Below are positions 42,556 to 54,500 of a DNA stretch of 56,158 nt, piece by piece. The stretch is from assembly GCA_905214235.1 (NCBI GenBank), contig CAJMLF010000012.1:1-56158 (forward strand). Direction: 5' to 3'. This DNA comes from an uncultured bacterium. GTDB lineage: Bacteria > Bacillota > Bacilli > Lactobacillales > Lactobacillaceae. The translations under genes were made by a program, and so were the position numbers. Every line of letters starts with the position of its first letter. The first letter of the stretch is position 1. Below the pieces are notes generated by a model, which had not been told where the DNA came from, ran no database searches, and worked only from the letters and a program-made list of their open reading frames with translations.

Positions 42556-44640
42556 CTAGTTGTTACCGTTCTTCTTGATGATGTCTTCTTGGATAGACTT
42601 AGGAACAGCTGAGTAGTGGTCGAAAGTCATCGTGAAGGTACCACGACCTTGCGTAGCAGAACGCAGGGCAGTAGCGTAACCAAACATCTCAGACAGTGGA
42701 ACGAATGAGTGGATCAGTTGAGCGTTACCACGTTCTTCCATCCCATCGATAGTCCCACGACGAGCAGTAACTTGACCCATAACGTCACCCATGTTGTCTT
42801 CTGGAACAACAATGTCAACCTTCATGATTGGTTCAAGGATAACTGGGTCCGCCTTCTTAGCAGCATTCTTCAGAGCGAGGGATGCAGCAACCTTGAAGGC
42901 CGCTTCACTAGAGTCGACTTCGTGGTAACTACCATCGTAGAGCTTGGCGTGCATGTCAACAAGTGGGTAGCCAGCAAGAACACCGTTTTGCATAGCTTCC
43001 TTCAAACCTTGTTCAACAGCAGGGATAAATTCACGAGGAACAACCCCACCGACAATGGCATCTTCGAATTCGAAGCCCTTACCTTCTTCAAGTGGTGTGA
43101 ATTCGATCCATACATCACCGTATTGACCTTTACCACCAGATTGACGAACGAACTTACCTTGGGCACTTGCTTGCTTAGTAAATGCTTCACGGTAGGATAC
43201 TTGTGGCTTACCAACCTTAACTTCGGCGTGGAATTCACGACGCAGACGTTCAACAATGATGTCCAGGTGAAGTTCACCCATCCCGGCGATCAGCGTTTCA
43301 CCAGTTTCAGGGTTAGTTTCAGCCTTGAACGTTGGGTCTTCTTCAGCCAGCTTTTGCAGACCCTTGTCCATCTTGTCTTGGTCAGCCTTGGACTTAGGTT
43401 CAACAGAAACTTGGATAACTGGGTCAGGGAAGTCCATGGATTCAAGTTGCAGTGGGTGGTCAGGATCAGTCAAAGAGTCACCAGTAGTGGTGTTCTTCAG
43501 ACCGATAGCGGCAGCAATATCACCAGAGAATACTTCTGGGATTTCGTGTTGCTGGTTAGAGTGCATTTGCAGCAGACGACCAATCCGTTCACGCTTGTCC
43601 TTCGTAGCATTCAGAACGTAGGAACCAGATTGCAGAGAACCAGTGTAAACCCGTAAGAAGGTCAAACGACCAACGAATGGGTCGGTAGCAATCTTGAAGG
43701 CCAAGGCAGCGAATGGCTTGTCGTCACCGGCAGTCAATTCGACTTCGTTGCCATCAGCATCGTGAGCAACGAATGGCTTAACATCCAGTGGTGATGGCAG
43801 GTAGTCGATAACGGCATCAAGCATCATCTGGATACCCTTATCCTTGTAAGCTGAACCAGCTAATACAGGGAAGAGCTTTTCTTCCAGGGTCCCCTTACGG
43901 ATAGCAGCCTTGATTTCATCAACGGAAATGTCTTCACCTTCAAGGTACTTTTCCATGATGTTGTCGTCGATGTCGGCCAAGGTTTCAATCATGGCTTCGT
44001 GACGCTTTTGAGCTTCATCCTTCATGTCGTCAGGAATATCAACAGTATCCCAGTTAGTACCAAGCTTATCTTCGTCGTAAACGTAAGCAACCATCTTAAC
44101 CAGGTCGATTACCCCAACGAAGGAGTCTTCAGCACCAATTGGCATTTGGATTGGCAGTGGGGTAACGTTCAGACGGTCCTTGATCGTTTGAACGGAGTAG
44201 TCAAAGTTAGCCCCAACCTTATCCATCTTGTTGGCGAAGACAATCCGTGGAACGTTGAATTGGTCAGCTTGACGCCAAACAGTTTCGGTCTGTGGTTCAA
44301 CACCGGCCTGGGCATCCAGAACAGTTACGGCACCATCAAGCACCCGCAATGCACGTTCAACTTCGACAGTGAAGTCCACGTGTCCTGGGGTATCAATGAT
44401 GTTAATCCGGTAGTCCTTCCAAACGGCCGTGGTGGCAGCGGAAGTGATAGTGATACCACGTTCCTTTTCTTCATCCATCCAGTCCATTTGTGAAGCACCA
44501 TCGTGGGTTTCACCGATCTTGTGAATCTTACCAGTGTAGTAAAGAATCCGCTCAGTAGCAGTCGTCTTACCGGCATCGATGTGGGCCATGATACCAATGT
44601 TACGAGTCTTAGCGAGTGGGTATTCACGTTTATTAGCCAT
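42556..44640 (-). CDS. fusA: Elongation factor G
   Basis: 694 aa translocase GTPase. G1 is [13 protein letters not shown], switch II is DTPGHVDFT and G4 is NKMD. All five domains are present, ending [18 protein letters not shown]. It is the last gene of rpsL-rpsG-fusA. Confidence 0.98.
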   Translation of the reverse strand: MANKREYPLAKTRNIGIMAHIDAGKTTATERILYYTGKIHKIGETHDGASQMDWMDEEKERGITITSAATTAVWKDYRINIIDTPGHVDFTVEVERALRVLDGAVTVLDAQAGVEPQTETVWRQADQFNVPRIVFANKMDKVGANFDYSVQTIKDRLNVTPLPIQMPIGAEDSFVGVIDLVKMVAYVYDEDKLGTNWDTVDIPDDMKDEAQKRHEAMIETLADIDDNIMEKYLEGEDISVDEIKAAIRKGTLEEKLFPVLAGSAYKDKGIQMMLDAVIDYLPSPLDVKPFVAHDADGNEVELTAGDDKPFAALAFKIATDPFVGRLTFLRVYTGSLQSGSYVLNATKDKRERIGRLLQMHSNQQHEIPEVFSGDIAAAIGLKNTTTGDSLTDPDHPLQLESMDFPDPVIQVSVEPKSKADQDKMDKGLQKLAEEDPTFKAETNPETGETLIAGMGELHLDIIVERLRREFHAEVKVGKPQVSYREAFTKQASAQGKFVRQSGGKGQYGDVWIEFTPLEEGKGFEFEDAIVGGVVPREFIPAVEQGLKEAMQNGVLAGYPLVDMHAKLYDGSYHEVDSSEAAFKVAASLALKNAAKKADPVILEPIMKVDIVVPEDNMGDVMGQVTARRGTIDGMEERGNAQLIHSFVPLSEMFGYATALRSATQGRGTFTMTFDHYSAVPKSIQEDIIKKNGNN

Positions 44641-44695
44641 CTTAAGAGTGTATCTCCTTCCAGAATATGGTTATATGAATAATTACGTCATTTTA

Positions 44696-44740
44696 GAAAA
44701 AGGGATGACGGTCATTAATCAACTACGTCACCCCTTTTTC
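44696..44740 (-). terminator. Terminator-like hairpin between rpsG and fusA
   Basis: GAAAAAGGGGTGACG pairs with CGTCATCCCTTTTTC over 15 bp (one G-U) around a 15 nt loop; the 3' arm ends in TTTTTC. It directly abuts the hairpin at 44741-44760. It could attenuate fusA relative to rpsL-rpsG or protect transcript ends. Confidence 0.65.
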
Positions 44741-44760
44741 GACCAGTTAAGCGACTGGTC
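44741..44760 (-). repeat. Perfect hairpin after rpsG
   Basis: GACCAGT-CGCTTA-ACTGGTC: 7 bp perfect stem with 6 nt loop, 15 nt past the rpsG stop, and continuous with the next hairpin. Confidence 0.6.
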
Positions 44761-44774
44761 TCAATTGACAGTGA

Positions 44775-45245
44775 TTACCAGCGGTAGTGTGCGAATGCAC
44801 GGTTGGCTTCTGCCATCCGGTGCGTATCTTCACGCTTCTTAACTGAAGCACCTGTGTTGTTAGAAGCATCGATGATTTCACGTGCAAGACGTTCAACCAT
44901 TGTGTGTTCCCCACGCAGACGTGCGTATTGAACAATCCAACGAAGGCCTAAAGTAGTCCGCCGTTCTGGACGAACTTCGATTGGAACTTGGTAGTTAGAA
45001 CCACCAACACGCCGTGCCTTAACTTCCAGTACAGGCATAACGTTGTCCATAGCTTGTTGGAATACTTCAACTGGGTCATTGCCAGTTTCTTCCTTAATTT
45101 GATCAAAAGCTGCGTACAAAATCTTTGTAGCAGTTCCGCGCTTACCATCGATCATCAAGTGGTCAATCAGGCTGGTAACCAGCTTTGAGTTGTACATTGG
45201 ATCTGGTAAGATTTCACGCTTTTGTACATGTCCTTTACGTGGCAT
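44775..45245 (-). CDS. rpsG: 30S ribosomal protein S7
   Basis: 156 aa, starting [20 protein letters not shown] and ending NRAFAHYRW. In E. coli S7 represses the str operon. Confidence 0.98.
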   Translation of the reverse strand: MPRKGHVQKREILPDPMYNSKLVTSLIDHLMIDGKRGTATKILYAAFDQIKEETGNDPVEVFQQAMDNVMPVLEVKARRVGGSNYQVPIEVRPERRTTLGLRWIVQYARLRGEHTMVERLAREIIDASNNTGASVKKREDTHRMAEANRAFAHYRW

Positions 45246-45266
45246 TACTTAACTCCTCCTTATAAA

Positions 45267-45683
45267 TTACTTCTTCTTCGGCTTCTTGGCACCGTACTTG
45301 GACCGTGATTGCATCCGGCCTTCAACACCAGCAGTATCGAGCGTACCACGGATGATGTGGTAACGAACCCCTGGTAAGTCCTTAACACGACCACCACGAA
45401 TTAAAACAACGGAGTGTTCTTGGAGGTTGTGACCGATACCTGGAATGTAAGCAGTAACTTCGATCAGGTTGGAAAGACGTACACGGGCGTACTTCCGCAG
45501 AGCTGAGTTTGGCTTCTTAGGAGTCATCGTACCGACACGGGTAGCAACCCCACGCTTTTGTGGAGAAGGTGTCTTAACTTCTTCTTTCTTGAAAGTGTTG
45601 TAAACATAACCAAGAGCTGGTGACTTTGACTTGCCCTTGTGGCTCTTACGGCCTTTACGTACCAATTGGTTAATGGTTGGCAT
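45267..45683 (-). CDS. rpsL: 30S ribosomal protein S12
   Basis: 138 aa. [17 protein letters not shown] and [17 protein letters not shown] hold the lysines where streptomycin resistance arises in other bacteria; both are the wild-type residues. Confidence 0.98.
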   Translation of the reverse strand: MPTINQLVRKGRKSHKGKSKSPALGYVYNTFKKEEVKTPSPQKRGVATRVGTMTPKKPNSALRKYARVRLSNLIEVTAYIPGIGHNLQEHSVVLIRGGRVKDLPGVRYHIIRGTLDTAGVEGRMQSRSKYGAKKPKKK

Positions 45684-45740
45684 AATTTTTCCCCTTCCTT
45701 AATTTAAGTCCACACATCCAGGTGGTTCTTTTTGATGAAT

Positions 45741-45830
45741 AAAAAAAGTGCTGGATGAATATTAGATTAATGTGCCTTCGTTGACGCATTCGTCTGCCCA
45801 ACGACAGACACTCGTTGCTAAAAAAGCACC
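45741..45830 (-). ncRNA. Structured leader of the str operon
   Basis: The leader contains a hairpin GTCTG-N8-CAGAC (45792-45809). A 5' GGTGCT segment (45825-45830) can pair with either GGCAC (45772-45776) or AGCAC, the latter followed by TTTTTTT (45741-45752). These would be exclusive folds, one ending in a U tract, so attenuation is possible. No known motif was recognised. Confidence 0.4.
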
Positions 45831-45836
45831 TTAAAT

Positions 45837-45865
45837 AGGGTATCACGCACAAAATAGAATGTCAA
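45837..45865 (-). promoter_or_regulatory. str operon promoter
   Basis: -35 TTGACA (45860-45865), 17 bp spacer, -10 TACCCT (45837-45842). Perfect -35, moderate -10. It faces away from the divergent prepilin peptidase gene. Confidence 0.65.
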
Positions 45866-45936
45866 TGAACGACGGATAGTTATTTTAAGTTAATTCTGCT
45901 TTTTCCCCGTTCTTTATAAATAGGGAGGTGTTTATT

Positions 45937-46629
45937 TTGCTTTTCGCCAGTTACTACTTTCTTATTGGAACCGTTCTTGCCTCTTTTGGCGCCCTCTGTG
46001 GTCAGCGAATTGGCAACCACCAGCGTCCCTGGGCCCCCGTACGCTCCTATTGTGACGGCTGCCATGTCCGCCTAAGATGGTGGCAGCTCATCCCCATCCT
46101 TGGTTACCTCATTCAAGGTGGGCGCTGTCATTACTGTCACCAGCCGATTTCCGTCTTTTTTCCCCTCTGCGAACTATTGGCGGGCACCACGGCTGCTTTA
46201 TTGTGTAGCCCTAACGTTGGGACTTCCGCAGCGTTTTTAATTACGATTAGCACCCTTGTTGCCCTCGCCAGCAGTGACTACTTTTACCAATTTATCTACC
46301 CCGTCAGCCTAGTGGGCCTACTCCCCCTCTTCTTTTGTACCCACCATCAGGCGTGGACATGGGAAAATATGATTGCGTCGGCCCTGCTACTCCTGGCCCT
46401 GGCCGGCTGTTGTCTGATTGGCTGCCTGGGAATTGGGGACGGGGAATTCCTCCTGGTCGTGACTTTCACCATTGGCTGGTACCCCACCCTCTATGTCATC
46501 ATGTGCGGGTCATTTTTCACCCTCCTCCTCACTCAGCAGGTGCCAGCCAAAGAAAAGATTCCCTTCCTTCCCGGGTTGGCTAGTGCCCTCGCAGTAGTTC
46601 TAATTTTACTTAAAAATAATATTATATAA
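45937..46629 (+). CDS. Prepilin peptidase, A24 family (ComC-like)
   Basis: 230 aa membrane aspartyl protease, the only plus-strand gene here. It has the zinc-binding CDGC and CHYC pairs in the first cytoplasmic loop and both catalytic aspartates, in ASSDYFYQF and GIGDGEFL. About six to seven membrane segments. It would process the pseudopilins of the competence DNA-uptake machine (ComGC). TTG at 45937, 7 nt after GGAGG, is preferred; a GTG at 45928 overlaps the ribosome binding site. Confidence 0.85.
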   Translation: MLFASYYFLIGTVLASFGALCGQRIGNHQRPWAPVRSYCDGCHVRLRWWQLIPILGYLIQGGRCHYCHQPISVFFPLCELLAGTTAALLCSPNVGTSAAFLITISTLVALASSDYFYQFIYPVSLVGLLPLFFCTHHQAWTWENMIASALLLLALAGCCLIGCLGIGDGEFLLVVTFTIGWYPTLYVIMCGSFFTLLLTQQVPAKEKIPFLPGLASALAVVLILLKNNII

Positions 46630-46659
46630 AAAAGCCCTGGTGTCTATAAAGGCACCAGG
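46630..46659 (-). terminator. Terminator after the 46.7 kb membrane protein gene
   Basis: CCTGGTGCC pairs with GACACCAGG (one G-U) around a TTTATA loop and is followed by GCTTTTTTATAT on the minus strand. It sits between two convergent genes; on the plus strand it has no good U tract. Confidence 0.8.
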
Positions 46660-46665
46660 TGCAGT

Positions 46666-47835
46666 TTACTCTTTTGAATCGTCCTTAACCGTCACGATAA
46701 ACAGGTTGTGGCCAAAGTTGGCCAGGTTCTCAATGTTCTGGAGCAACAAGAGCAGCCAGGAAAAGGCCAGACCAAATTCCAGGAGCTCAAAGGCCGTTAA
46801 GGATAGGTAGTTAGTCAATTTAAAAATGATGTATTCCGCGCCCATCACCGCGCCCAACGTGTATGACAGGGTTAAGAACTGCTTAGTCACCCGTGGCAGG
46901 ATCCACCGAAGGGCGACGATGAGAATCAGGATAATGTAGACCAGCCACATCGAGATCCGGTCATGGAGGATGTGGAACTGGGGGTCATTGGGAAAGAGGC
47001 CAATTGACGCAATGCAGACGGAAAGCGCGTAGAGCAGCCAACGGAGAATCAGAACCCGCCGTCCCTTAAAGCGTTTCTGGAGGTTAACAAAGAGGTAGTC
47101 CACCAGGGTCAACATCAACGCCCCGGAGAAAATCAGGGTCACGTTGAACTGGAAATTAGCGGAGTTCTCCGCTGTCCCCAAGAAGCTGAAGTTGTGCTTC
47201 CACCAGTCCCGACTTGAGTTGGTCAGCATCGCAAACAGCATCCCACCAATGATCATGATGGTCAGCAAATTGGTGATAATACTGGTGGTTAGTGTCACGG
47301 CTAGGTTAATCATCACGTAGTTAACAACCGCCAGGATCATGAAGATCATCACGGTTGACGTGTAGATATCAAAACTGGCGTCCATAAATAGGCGGCCGAG
47401 CAACCAGAAGGCCGCCGAAAATGAAAAGACCAGGATCAGTCCACAGGCAATCACAATCGTTGGGAGGTTTCGCCAATACAGTTCCTTAGTAGGCCCCGTT
47501 TGGTTAACCTTCGTCCAAATCGCCGCAATGACGAAAATCACAATTCCACTGATTGTGCCCAGCAGGGTCCCCGCATTCGCAATCGAATAGTCTTTCCCGG
47601 TTAAGGCCACCTGGGTAACGCCCAGACTCCGGCTATATACAAAGAAGATAACCATCATTAATAGGGCCGGTACCGTATAGAAAGCAATGTTGATCTGTGG
47701 TATTTGGTCAGTCACCTTGGCCGGCCGGATAACGAACTGCTTGTGACTAACACTTAAGGAAAGGTCATCCCCCGGGTCGAAGTCCGTCTCTTTTAAGGCT
47801 GCTGCCGGTATCTCAACTTTATATTTTTTTGCCAC
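46666..47835 (-). CDS. Polytopic membrane protein, DUF998-like, AbrB-like N-terminus
   Basis: 389 aa from GTG 47835. Residues 1-42 (KKYKVEIPAAALKETDFDPGDDLSLSV...) look like a short beta-rich AbrB/SpoVT-type domain. About ten membrane segments follow. The segment IASIGLFPNDPQFHILHDRISMW resembles the DUF998 family signature. The open frame extends to 47907, but that part would run through the rpoC terminator, and GAGGG lies 8 nt before the GTG. The function is unknown. Confidence 0.65.
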   Translation of the reverse strand: MAKKYKVEIPAAALKETDFDPGDDLSLSVSHKQFVIRPAKVTDQIPQINIAFYTVPALLMMVIFFVYSRSLGVTQVALTGKDYSIANAGTLLGTISGIVIFVIAAIWTKVNQTGPTKELYWRNLPTIVIACGLILVFSFSAAFWLLGRLFMDASFDIYTSTVMIFMILAVVNYVMINLAVTLTTSIITNLLTIMIIGGMLFAMLTNSSRDWWKHNFSFLGTAENSANFQFNVTLIFSGALMLTLVDYLFVNLQKRFKGRRVLILRWLLYALSVCIASIGLFPNDPQFHILHDRISMWLVYIILILIVALRWILPRVTKQFLTLSYTLGAVMGAEYIIFKLTNYLSLTAFELLEFGLAFSWLLLLLQNIENLANFGHNLFIVTVKDDSKE

Positions 47836-47860
47836 CTTACTCCCCCTCTTCATCGCAAAT

Positions 47861-47896
47861 AAAAAAAGGGCCATGACAAAAGCCATAACCCTTTTT
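47861..47896 (-). terminator. Terminator after rpoC
   Basis: AAAAAGGGTTATGGC pairs with GTCATGGCCCTTTTT over 15 bp (three G-U pairs) around TTTT. Only 25 nt separate it from the next start codon. Confidence 0.85.
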
Positions 47897-47911
47897 ATCA
47901 ATTTCACAGAA

Positions 47912-50900
47912 CTAGTTTTGCTTGTCTTCTTCCTTTATCTTGGCTTCTAAGTCCTTGATGGAGTATGCAGCAACACTAACTTCCTTCGGCTTAATGTGCC
48001 GGTAAGTGCTCATCCCAGTACCAGCTGGAATAATCTTACCGATGATAACATTTTCCTTCAAACCAACAAGTGGGTCATTCTTACCGCGGATAGCAGCATC
48101 AGTTAATACACGAGTGGTTTCCTGGAATGAAGCTGCCGACAAGAAACTGTTAGTTTCCAAAGCGGCCTTGGTAATCCCGAGGATAACTGGCCGGGCCGTT
48201 GCTGGAATACCACCAGCATACAGCGTTGGCTTGTTAGCTTCGCGGAATTGACCAATGTCCATCAGTTGACCAGGAAGCAGGTCAGTATCGCCTGGATCCA
48301 TGACCCGTACCTTCCGCATCATCTGACGAATCATGATTTCAACGTGCTTATCCAGCAGGTCGATACCCTGCATCCGGTAAACACCTTGAACTTGGGCCAG
48401 CAGGTAAGTTTCCGTTGAAAGAACGTCCCGAACTTGGATTAATTCCTTCGGATCAATTGACCCTTCGTTCAGGGCAGTTCCCCGGTGGATAAAGTCACCT
48501 TCTGAAACCCGCATCCGTGCCGTGATTGGCAGGGTGTAAGTCCGCGTGTCGGTTTCACCCTTAACAGTAACGTCCTTAGTCCGTTCTGCTGGGTTTTCTT
48601 CAATTGAAACAACTTCACCAGTAACCTCGGTGATGGTTGCCCGCCCTTTAGGATTACGTGCTTCCACAATTTCTTGCACACGAGGAAGACCTTGGGTGAT
48701 ATCGTCGTTACCAGCAACACCACCAGTGTGGAAGTTCCGCAAGGTCAGCTGGGTACCTGGTTCACCAATTGATTGAGCGGCAACGGTCCCAACGGCTTCA
48801 CCGGCTTCTACCCGGTCACCAGTAGCGGCGTTCCGGCCGTAGCAACGTTCACAAACACCGTGTTCAGTGTTGCAAGTGAAGGCGGAACGGATGGTAACCT
48901 TCTTAACACCGGCATCAACAATCTTTTGGGCCATGTCTTCGTCGATCAGCACGTTCTTGCCAACAATCTTTTCACCAGTCTTTGGATCAAAGACGGACTT
49001 CATCGTGTAACGACCCATAATCCGGTCGTACAGTGGTTCGATCATTTCGTTACCGTTAGTAATGGCCGTAACTTCCAGACCACGGTCAGTACCACAGTCC
49101 TTTTCACGAACAACGACGTCTTGGGCAACATCAACCAGCCGCCGGGTCAGGTAACCTGAGTTGGCAGTCTTCAGAGCGGTATCAGTCATCCCTTTACGAG
49201 CACCGTGTGAGGACAGGAACATTTCCAGAACAGACAGCCCTTCGTAGAAGTTTGACAGAACAGGCAGTTCCATGATCTTACCGTTTGGTGAGGCCATCAA
49301 GCCACGCATCCCGGCTAGCTGGGTAAAGTTAGAGATGTTACCACGCGCACCGGAGTCAGACATCATGTTGATTGGGTTGTGGATGTCCATGTGCTCAATC
49401 AGCTTGTTTTGTACTTCATCCTTGGCATCGTTCCAGACACCGATAACCCGTTCGTACCGTTCGTCATCCGTAATCAGACCACGACGGAATTGCTTGGTGA
49501 TCAAGGCCACTTGCTTACGGGCCTTCTTGATGATTTCTGGCTTTTCAGGCAGGTCATGAATATCGGAAATCGCCGTTGTCAGACCAGAGATCGTGGATTC
49601 GTAGTAACCAAGGTCCTTCATCCGGTCCAGGAATTGAGAAGTCTTGGTAACCTTGTATTGCTTGTAGACTTCAGCAATCAGGTCAGACAGGAAGCCCTTC
49701 TTGAATGGTGGAACCAGTGGGGCGTTTTCTAAGTATTCGTGAATGTCTTGACCAGGTTCCAGGAAGAACTTGTCGTCAACCCCTTCATGAATGTTAGCGT
49801 CGGTTGGTTCGTTAATGTAGGCAAAGTCCTTTGGCATAATCCGGTTGAAGAGGAGCTTACCAACGGAAGTTACCATGATCCGGCCCCGTTGTTCATCGGT
49901 GAACGGCTTGTCTGGGAAGGAGGATACTTGGACCCCAACCCGGGTTTGCAGTGAAACGTAACCGTTCTTGTAGGCCATTTCAGCTTCATCGGTATCCTTG
50001 AAGATCATTCCTTCGCCTTCACGACCCTTATCTTCAGTGGTCATGTAGTAGTTACCGATAACCATATCCTGTGATGGTGAAACAATTGGTTCCCCGTCAC
50101 GAGGACTCAAAATGTGGTGGGCGGCCAACATCAGCAGCCGTGCTTCTGCTTGCGCTTCGTCAGACAATGGAACGTGGATGGCCATCTGGTCACCATCAAA
50201 GTCGGCGTTGTAGGCGGTACATACCAGTGGGTGCAACCGCATGGACTTACCGGAAACCAGGATTGGTTCAAAGGCCTGAATACCTAACCGGTGCAGGGTA
50301 GGTGCCCGGTTTAATAGAACTGGGTGTTCCTTGATAACGTCTTCCAATACATCGAAGACATCGTCATCACGACGGTCAATCTTCCGCTTAGCAGCCTTAA
50401 CGTTGGCAGAAAGCCCACGCTTAACCAGTTCGTGCATGATGAATGGCTTGAACAGTTCCAGAGCCATTGGAACTGGCAGACCCATTTGGTTCATCTTCAG
50501 GGATGGACCAACATCGATAACGGAACGGCCAGAGTAGTCAACCCGCTTACCCAGCAGGTTTTGACGGAACCGTCCTTGCTTACCCTTCAGCAGGTGTGAC
50601 AGGGACTTCAGTGGACGGTTACCAGGACCGGCGACCGGACGACCACGACGACCGTTATCAATCAATGCGTCAACGGCTTCTTGCAGCATCCGCTTTTCGT
50701 TTTGAACGATGATTCCTGGTGCTTGCAACTTCAGCAGGCGCTTCAGCCGGTTATTCCGGTTGATAACCCGCCGGTACAGGTCGTTCAAGTCAGAGGTAGC
50801 AAACCGGCCACCTTCCAGTTGAACCATCGGCCGTAAGTCAGGTGGCATTACCGGGATAACGTCCAGCACCATCCATTCTGGCTTGTTACCAGACTTGATG

Positions 50901-51547
50901 AAGGCTTCCAGAATATCCAACCGCCGGATTGCCCGGGTCCGCTTTTGACCAGTGGCTTCCTTTAATTCTTCCTTTAATTCGGCCGCTTCCTTATCCAGGT
51001 CCACGTCAGCAAGCAACTTCTTGATAGCTGCCGCACCCATTTCAGCGGTGAAACGGTCACCAAATTCAGCTTTCTTATCACGGTATTCAGCTTCAGAAAG
51101 CAGTTGTTTCTTTTCCAGTGGGGTGTCACCAGGGTCAAGAACAACGTAAGAAGCAAAGTAGATGACTTCTTCCAGGGAACGAGGACTCATGTCCAGGACC
51201 AAGCCCATCCGACTTGGGATCCCCTTGAAGTACCAAATATGTGATACGGGAGCCGCTAACTCAATGTGGCCCATCCGTTCACGACGAACCTTTGAGCTGG
51301 TAACTTCAACCCCACAACGGTCACAAACCCGACCTTTGTAACGAACTCGCTTGTACTTACCACAAGCACACTCGTAGTCCTTAGTTGGGCCAAAGATTCG
51401 TTCGTCAAACAGACCTTGCTTTTCTGGCTTCAGGGTCCGGTAGTTGATGGTTTCCGGCTTCTTTACTTCACCGTATGACCAACTACGGATCTTATCTGGT
51501 GATGCCAGACCGATCTGCATGCTTTCAAATTTATTGACATCAATCAA
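47912..51547 (-). CDS. rpoC: DNA-directed RNA polymerase subunit beta'
   Basis: 1211 aa. N-terminal zinc site [20 protein letters not shown]; active-site [10 protein letters not shown] (about residue 450) binds the catalytic magnesium; the second zinc cluster is [13 protein letters not shown]. The trigger loop region ([10 protein letters not shown]) is intact. 46 nt after rpoB. Confidence 0.98.
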   Translation of the reverse strand: MIDVNKFESMQIGLASPDKIRSWSYGEVKKPETINYRTLKPEKQGLFDERIFGPTKDYECACGKYKRVRYKGRVCDRCGVEVTSSKVRRERMGHIELAAPVSHIWYFKGIPSRMGLVLDMSPRSLEEVIYFASYVVLDPGDTPLEKKQLLSEAEYRDKKAEFGDRFTAEMGAAAIKKLLADVDLDKEAAELKEELKEATGQKRTRAIRRLDILEAFIKSGNKPEWMVLDVIPVMPPDLRPMVQLEGGRFATSDLNDLYRRVINRNNRLKRLLKLQAPGIIVQNEKRMLQEAVDALIDNGRRGRPVAGPGNRPLKSLSHLLKGKQGRFRQNLLGKRVDYSGRSVIDVGPSLKMNQMGLPVPMALELFKPFIMHELVKRGLSANVKAAKRKIDRRDDDVFDVLEDVIKEHPVLLNRAPTLHRLGIQAFEPILVSGKSMRLHPLVCTAYNADFDGDQMAIHVPLSDEAQAEARLLMLAAHHILSPRDGEPIVSPSQDMVIGNYYMTTEDKGREGEGMIFKDTDEAEMAYKNGYVSLQTRVGVQVSSFPDKPFTDEQRGRIMVTSVGKLLFNRIMPKDFAYINEPTDANIHEGVDDKFFLEPGQDIHEYLENAPLVPPFKKGFLSDLIAEVYKQYKVTKTSQFLDRMKDLGYYESTISGLTTAISDIHDLPEKPEIIKKARKQVALITKQFRRGLITDDERYERVIGVWNDAKDEVQNKLIEHMDIHNPINMMSDSGARGNISNFTQLAGMRGLMASPNGKIMELPVLSNFYEGLSVLEMFLSSHGARKGMTDTALKTANSGYLTRRLVDVAQDVVVREKDCGTDRGLEVTAITNGNEMIEPLYDRIMGRYTMKSVFDPKTGEKIVGKNVLIDEDMAQKIVDAGVKKVTIRSAFTCNTEHGVCERCYGRNAATGDRVEAGEAVGTVAAQSIGEPGTQLTLRNFHTGGVAGNDDITQGLPRVQEIVEARNPKGRATITEVTGEVVSIEENPAERTKDVTVKGETDTRTYTLPITARMRVSEGDFIHRGTALNEGSIDPKELIQVRDVLSTETYLLAQVQGVYRMQGIDLLDKHVEIMIRQMMRKVRVMDPGDTDLLPGQLMDIGQFREANKPTLYAGGIPATARPVILGITKAALETNSFLSAASFQETTRVLTDAAIRGKNDPLVGLKENVIIGKIIPAGTGMSTYRHIKPKEVSVAAYSIKDLEAKIKEEDKQN

Positions 51548-51593
51548 AGGATGTTCCTCCTTATTTCGTAATATATGAGCGAAGAACTATAAA

Positions 51594-54500
51594 TTAATCT
51601 TGTTTGGTCTTATCTTCAGTCGAAGTGGATGTTGAAGAAGCCTTGTTTGCCGTCTTCTTGTCCTTGTTATCAGCGTTGTGTTGTTCAGCGTACTTAGCCA
51701 ATGCATCAACACTAACAACTTCAGAGTCATCTTCATCCATGTTCTTCAGTTGAATTTCCTTGTTATTACCGTCAAGAACCTTCATGTCCAAACCAAGGGC
51801 TTGTAATTCCTTAACCAGCACACGGAATGATTCTGGAACACCAGGCTTTGGAATTGATTCACCATTGATGATGGCATCGTAAGTCCGGACACGACCAACG
51901 GTATCGTCAGACTTGTAAGTCAGGATTTCTTGAAGGGTGTAAGCAGCACCGTAAGCTTCAAGAGCCCAAACTTCCATTTCACCGAACCGCTGACCACCGA
52001 ACTGTGCTTTACCACCCAGTGGTTGCTGGGTAACCAGTGAGTAAGGACCAGTTGACCGGGCGTGAATCTTATCATCAACCATGTGGGCCAGCTTCAGGTA
52101 GTGCATGGAACCAACGGCAATCCGGTTTTCAAATGGTTCACCAGTCCGACCATCGTAAAGGATTGTCTTCCCATCTTCTGGGAAACCAGCTTCACGAACG
52201 GCATCCCAGACATCCTTGTCGGTGGCCCCATCGAATACTGGTGTTGCCATGTGAATACCTAAGCGCTTGGCAGCCATCCCTAAGTGCAATTCAAGCAGCT
52301 GCCCAATGTTCATACGACTTGGCACACCCATTGGACTAAGCATGATGTCAATTGGCGTTCCGTCTGGCATGTACGGCATATCTTCTTCAGGGATAACAAT
52401 GGAAACCGTCCCCTTGTTACCGTGACGACCAGACATCTTGTCACCAACTTGGATCTTCCGCTTTTGGGCAATGTAAACCCGGACCATGGTGTTAACACCT
52501 GGTGACAGTTCATCCCCGTTTTCACGGGTAAAGATCTTAACATCTTGGATAATTCCGCCACCACCGTGAGGAACACGGAGTGAGGTATCACGAACTTCAC
52601 GGGACTTTTCACCAAAGATGGCGTGGAGCAGCCGTTCTTCGGCAGACAGTTCGGTCATTCCCTTAGGGGTAACCTTACCAACTAAGATGTCACCATCATG
52701 AACTTCGGCACCAACACGAACGATCCCGTCTTCATCAAGGTCCTTCAAAGCGTCGTCACCGACGTTTGGAATTTCCCGCGTCATTTCTTCAGGGCCCAGC
52801 TTGGTTTCCCGTGCTTCGGATTCGTAAGATTCAATGTGGATGGACGTGTAAACGTCATCCTTAACCAGCCGTTCGTTAATGGCAATGGCATCTTCGAAGT
52901 TGTACCCTTGCCAAGTCATGAAGGCAATCAATGGGTTTTGACCAAGGGCTAATTCCCCTTGTTCCATTGATGGACCATCAGCAAGCACGTCATCGGCATC
53001 CACATGTTCACCGACCTTGACGATTGGCCGTTGGTTGTAGTTCTTACCACCGTTAGAACGACGGAACTTCATCAGCTTGTAAGTATCTAATGAACCATCG
53101 TCTTCACGAACACGAACTTCACGAGCATCAACGTATTCAACAGTACCAGGCTTCTTAGCAATCAGGGCCACCCCAGAGTCGTGAGCTGCTTTGTAGTCGA
53201 TACCAGTACTTACCAGTGGTGCGTGCGGGTTAATCAACGGTACAGCTTGACGCTGCATGTTGGCACCCATCAGGGCACGGTTGGAGTCATCGTTTTCAAG
53301 GAATGGAATACATGCGGAAGCGACGGAAACAACTTGCTTAGGAGAAACGTCCATGTAGTCGACGTTTTCAACATTGGTTTCAACGTATTCATCCTTATCA
53401 CGAGCCATAACCCGTTCGTCAACGAAGGAACCGTCATCGTTCAATGGCGAGTTGGCCTGGGCGATAACGTAATTATCTTCTTCATCGGCAGTCAGGTAAT
53501 CAATCTTATCGGTAACCTTGTGCGTCTTCCAGGATACACGACGGTATGGTGTTTCAATGAAGCCATACTTGTTAACACGAGCGTATGAGGAAAGACTGTT
53601 GATCAGACCGATGTTAGGACCTTCTGGCGTTTCAATTGGGCACATCCGGCCATAGTGCGTGTAGTGAACATCACGAACTTCGTAACCAGCCCGGTCACGG
53701 GTCAAGCCACCAGGTCCAAGGGCAGACAGACGACGTTTGTGGGTTAATTCACCCAGCGGGTTAGTCTGGTCCATGAATTGGGAAAGCTGGGAAGAACCAA
53801 AGAATTCCTTGATTGATGCAACCACTGGACGAATGTTGATCAGTTGTTGTGGAGTAACGGTGTCAGGGTCTTGGATAGACATCCGTTCACGAACAACCCG
53901 TTCCATCCGGGCAAGCCCAATCCGGAACTGGTTTTGCAGCAGTTCACCCACGGAACGAATCCGCCGGTTACCCAAGTGGTCGATATCATCCGTGCTCCCA
54001 ATTCCTTCTTGTAAGTTGAAGAAGTAGTTCAGAGAAGCCAGGATATCTGCTGGTTCAATGTGCTTGTATTCCAACGGAATGTGGCCGTTACCAATGATTG
54101 GTACAACCCGGTCTGGGTCGGTCTTGGAGTAAACTAAGATCTTTTGCAGCTTAACGGGTTCCGTAACCACCGCTTCATCAGATGGCGTGTAGGTAATCAT
54201 CTTGAAGTCGTCACGGTCAAGGTAAGGTTCCAACTTCTTGAGGACTTCCTTGTCGACCGTGTCACCCTTTTGTGCCAGCACTTCACCGGTGTCAGGGTCA
54301 GCCAATGTTTCGGCAAGAGTCTGCCCTAACAGACGGTACTTCAGCATTAACTTCTTGTTCGTCTTGTAACGACCAACCGGTGCCATGTCGTAACGCTTTG
54401 GATCAAAGAAGCGGGCCGTCAGCAGATTCCGTGCAGAATCGGCCGTCTTTGGTTCACCTGGACGCAGACGTTCGTAGATGTCCTTCAAGGATTCTTCGAC

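Noticed and set aside
47836..47907. N-terminal hydrophobic extension of the 46.7 kb membrane protein
   Set aside because: It would be translated from the rpoC terminator hairpin; the ribosome binding site favours GTG at 47835.
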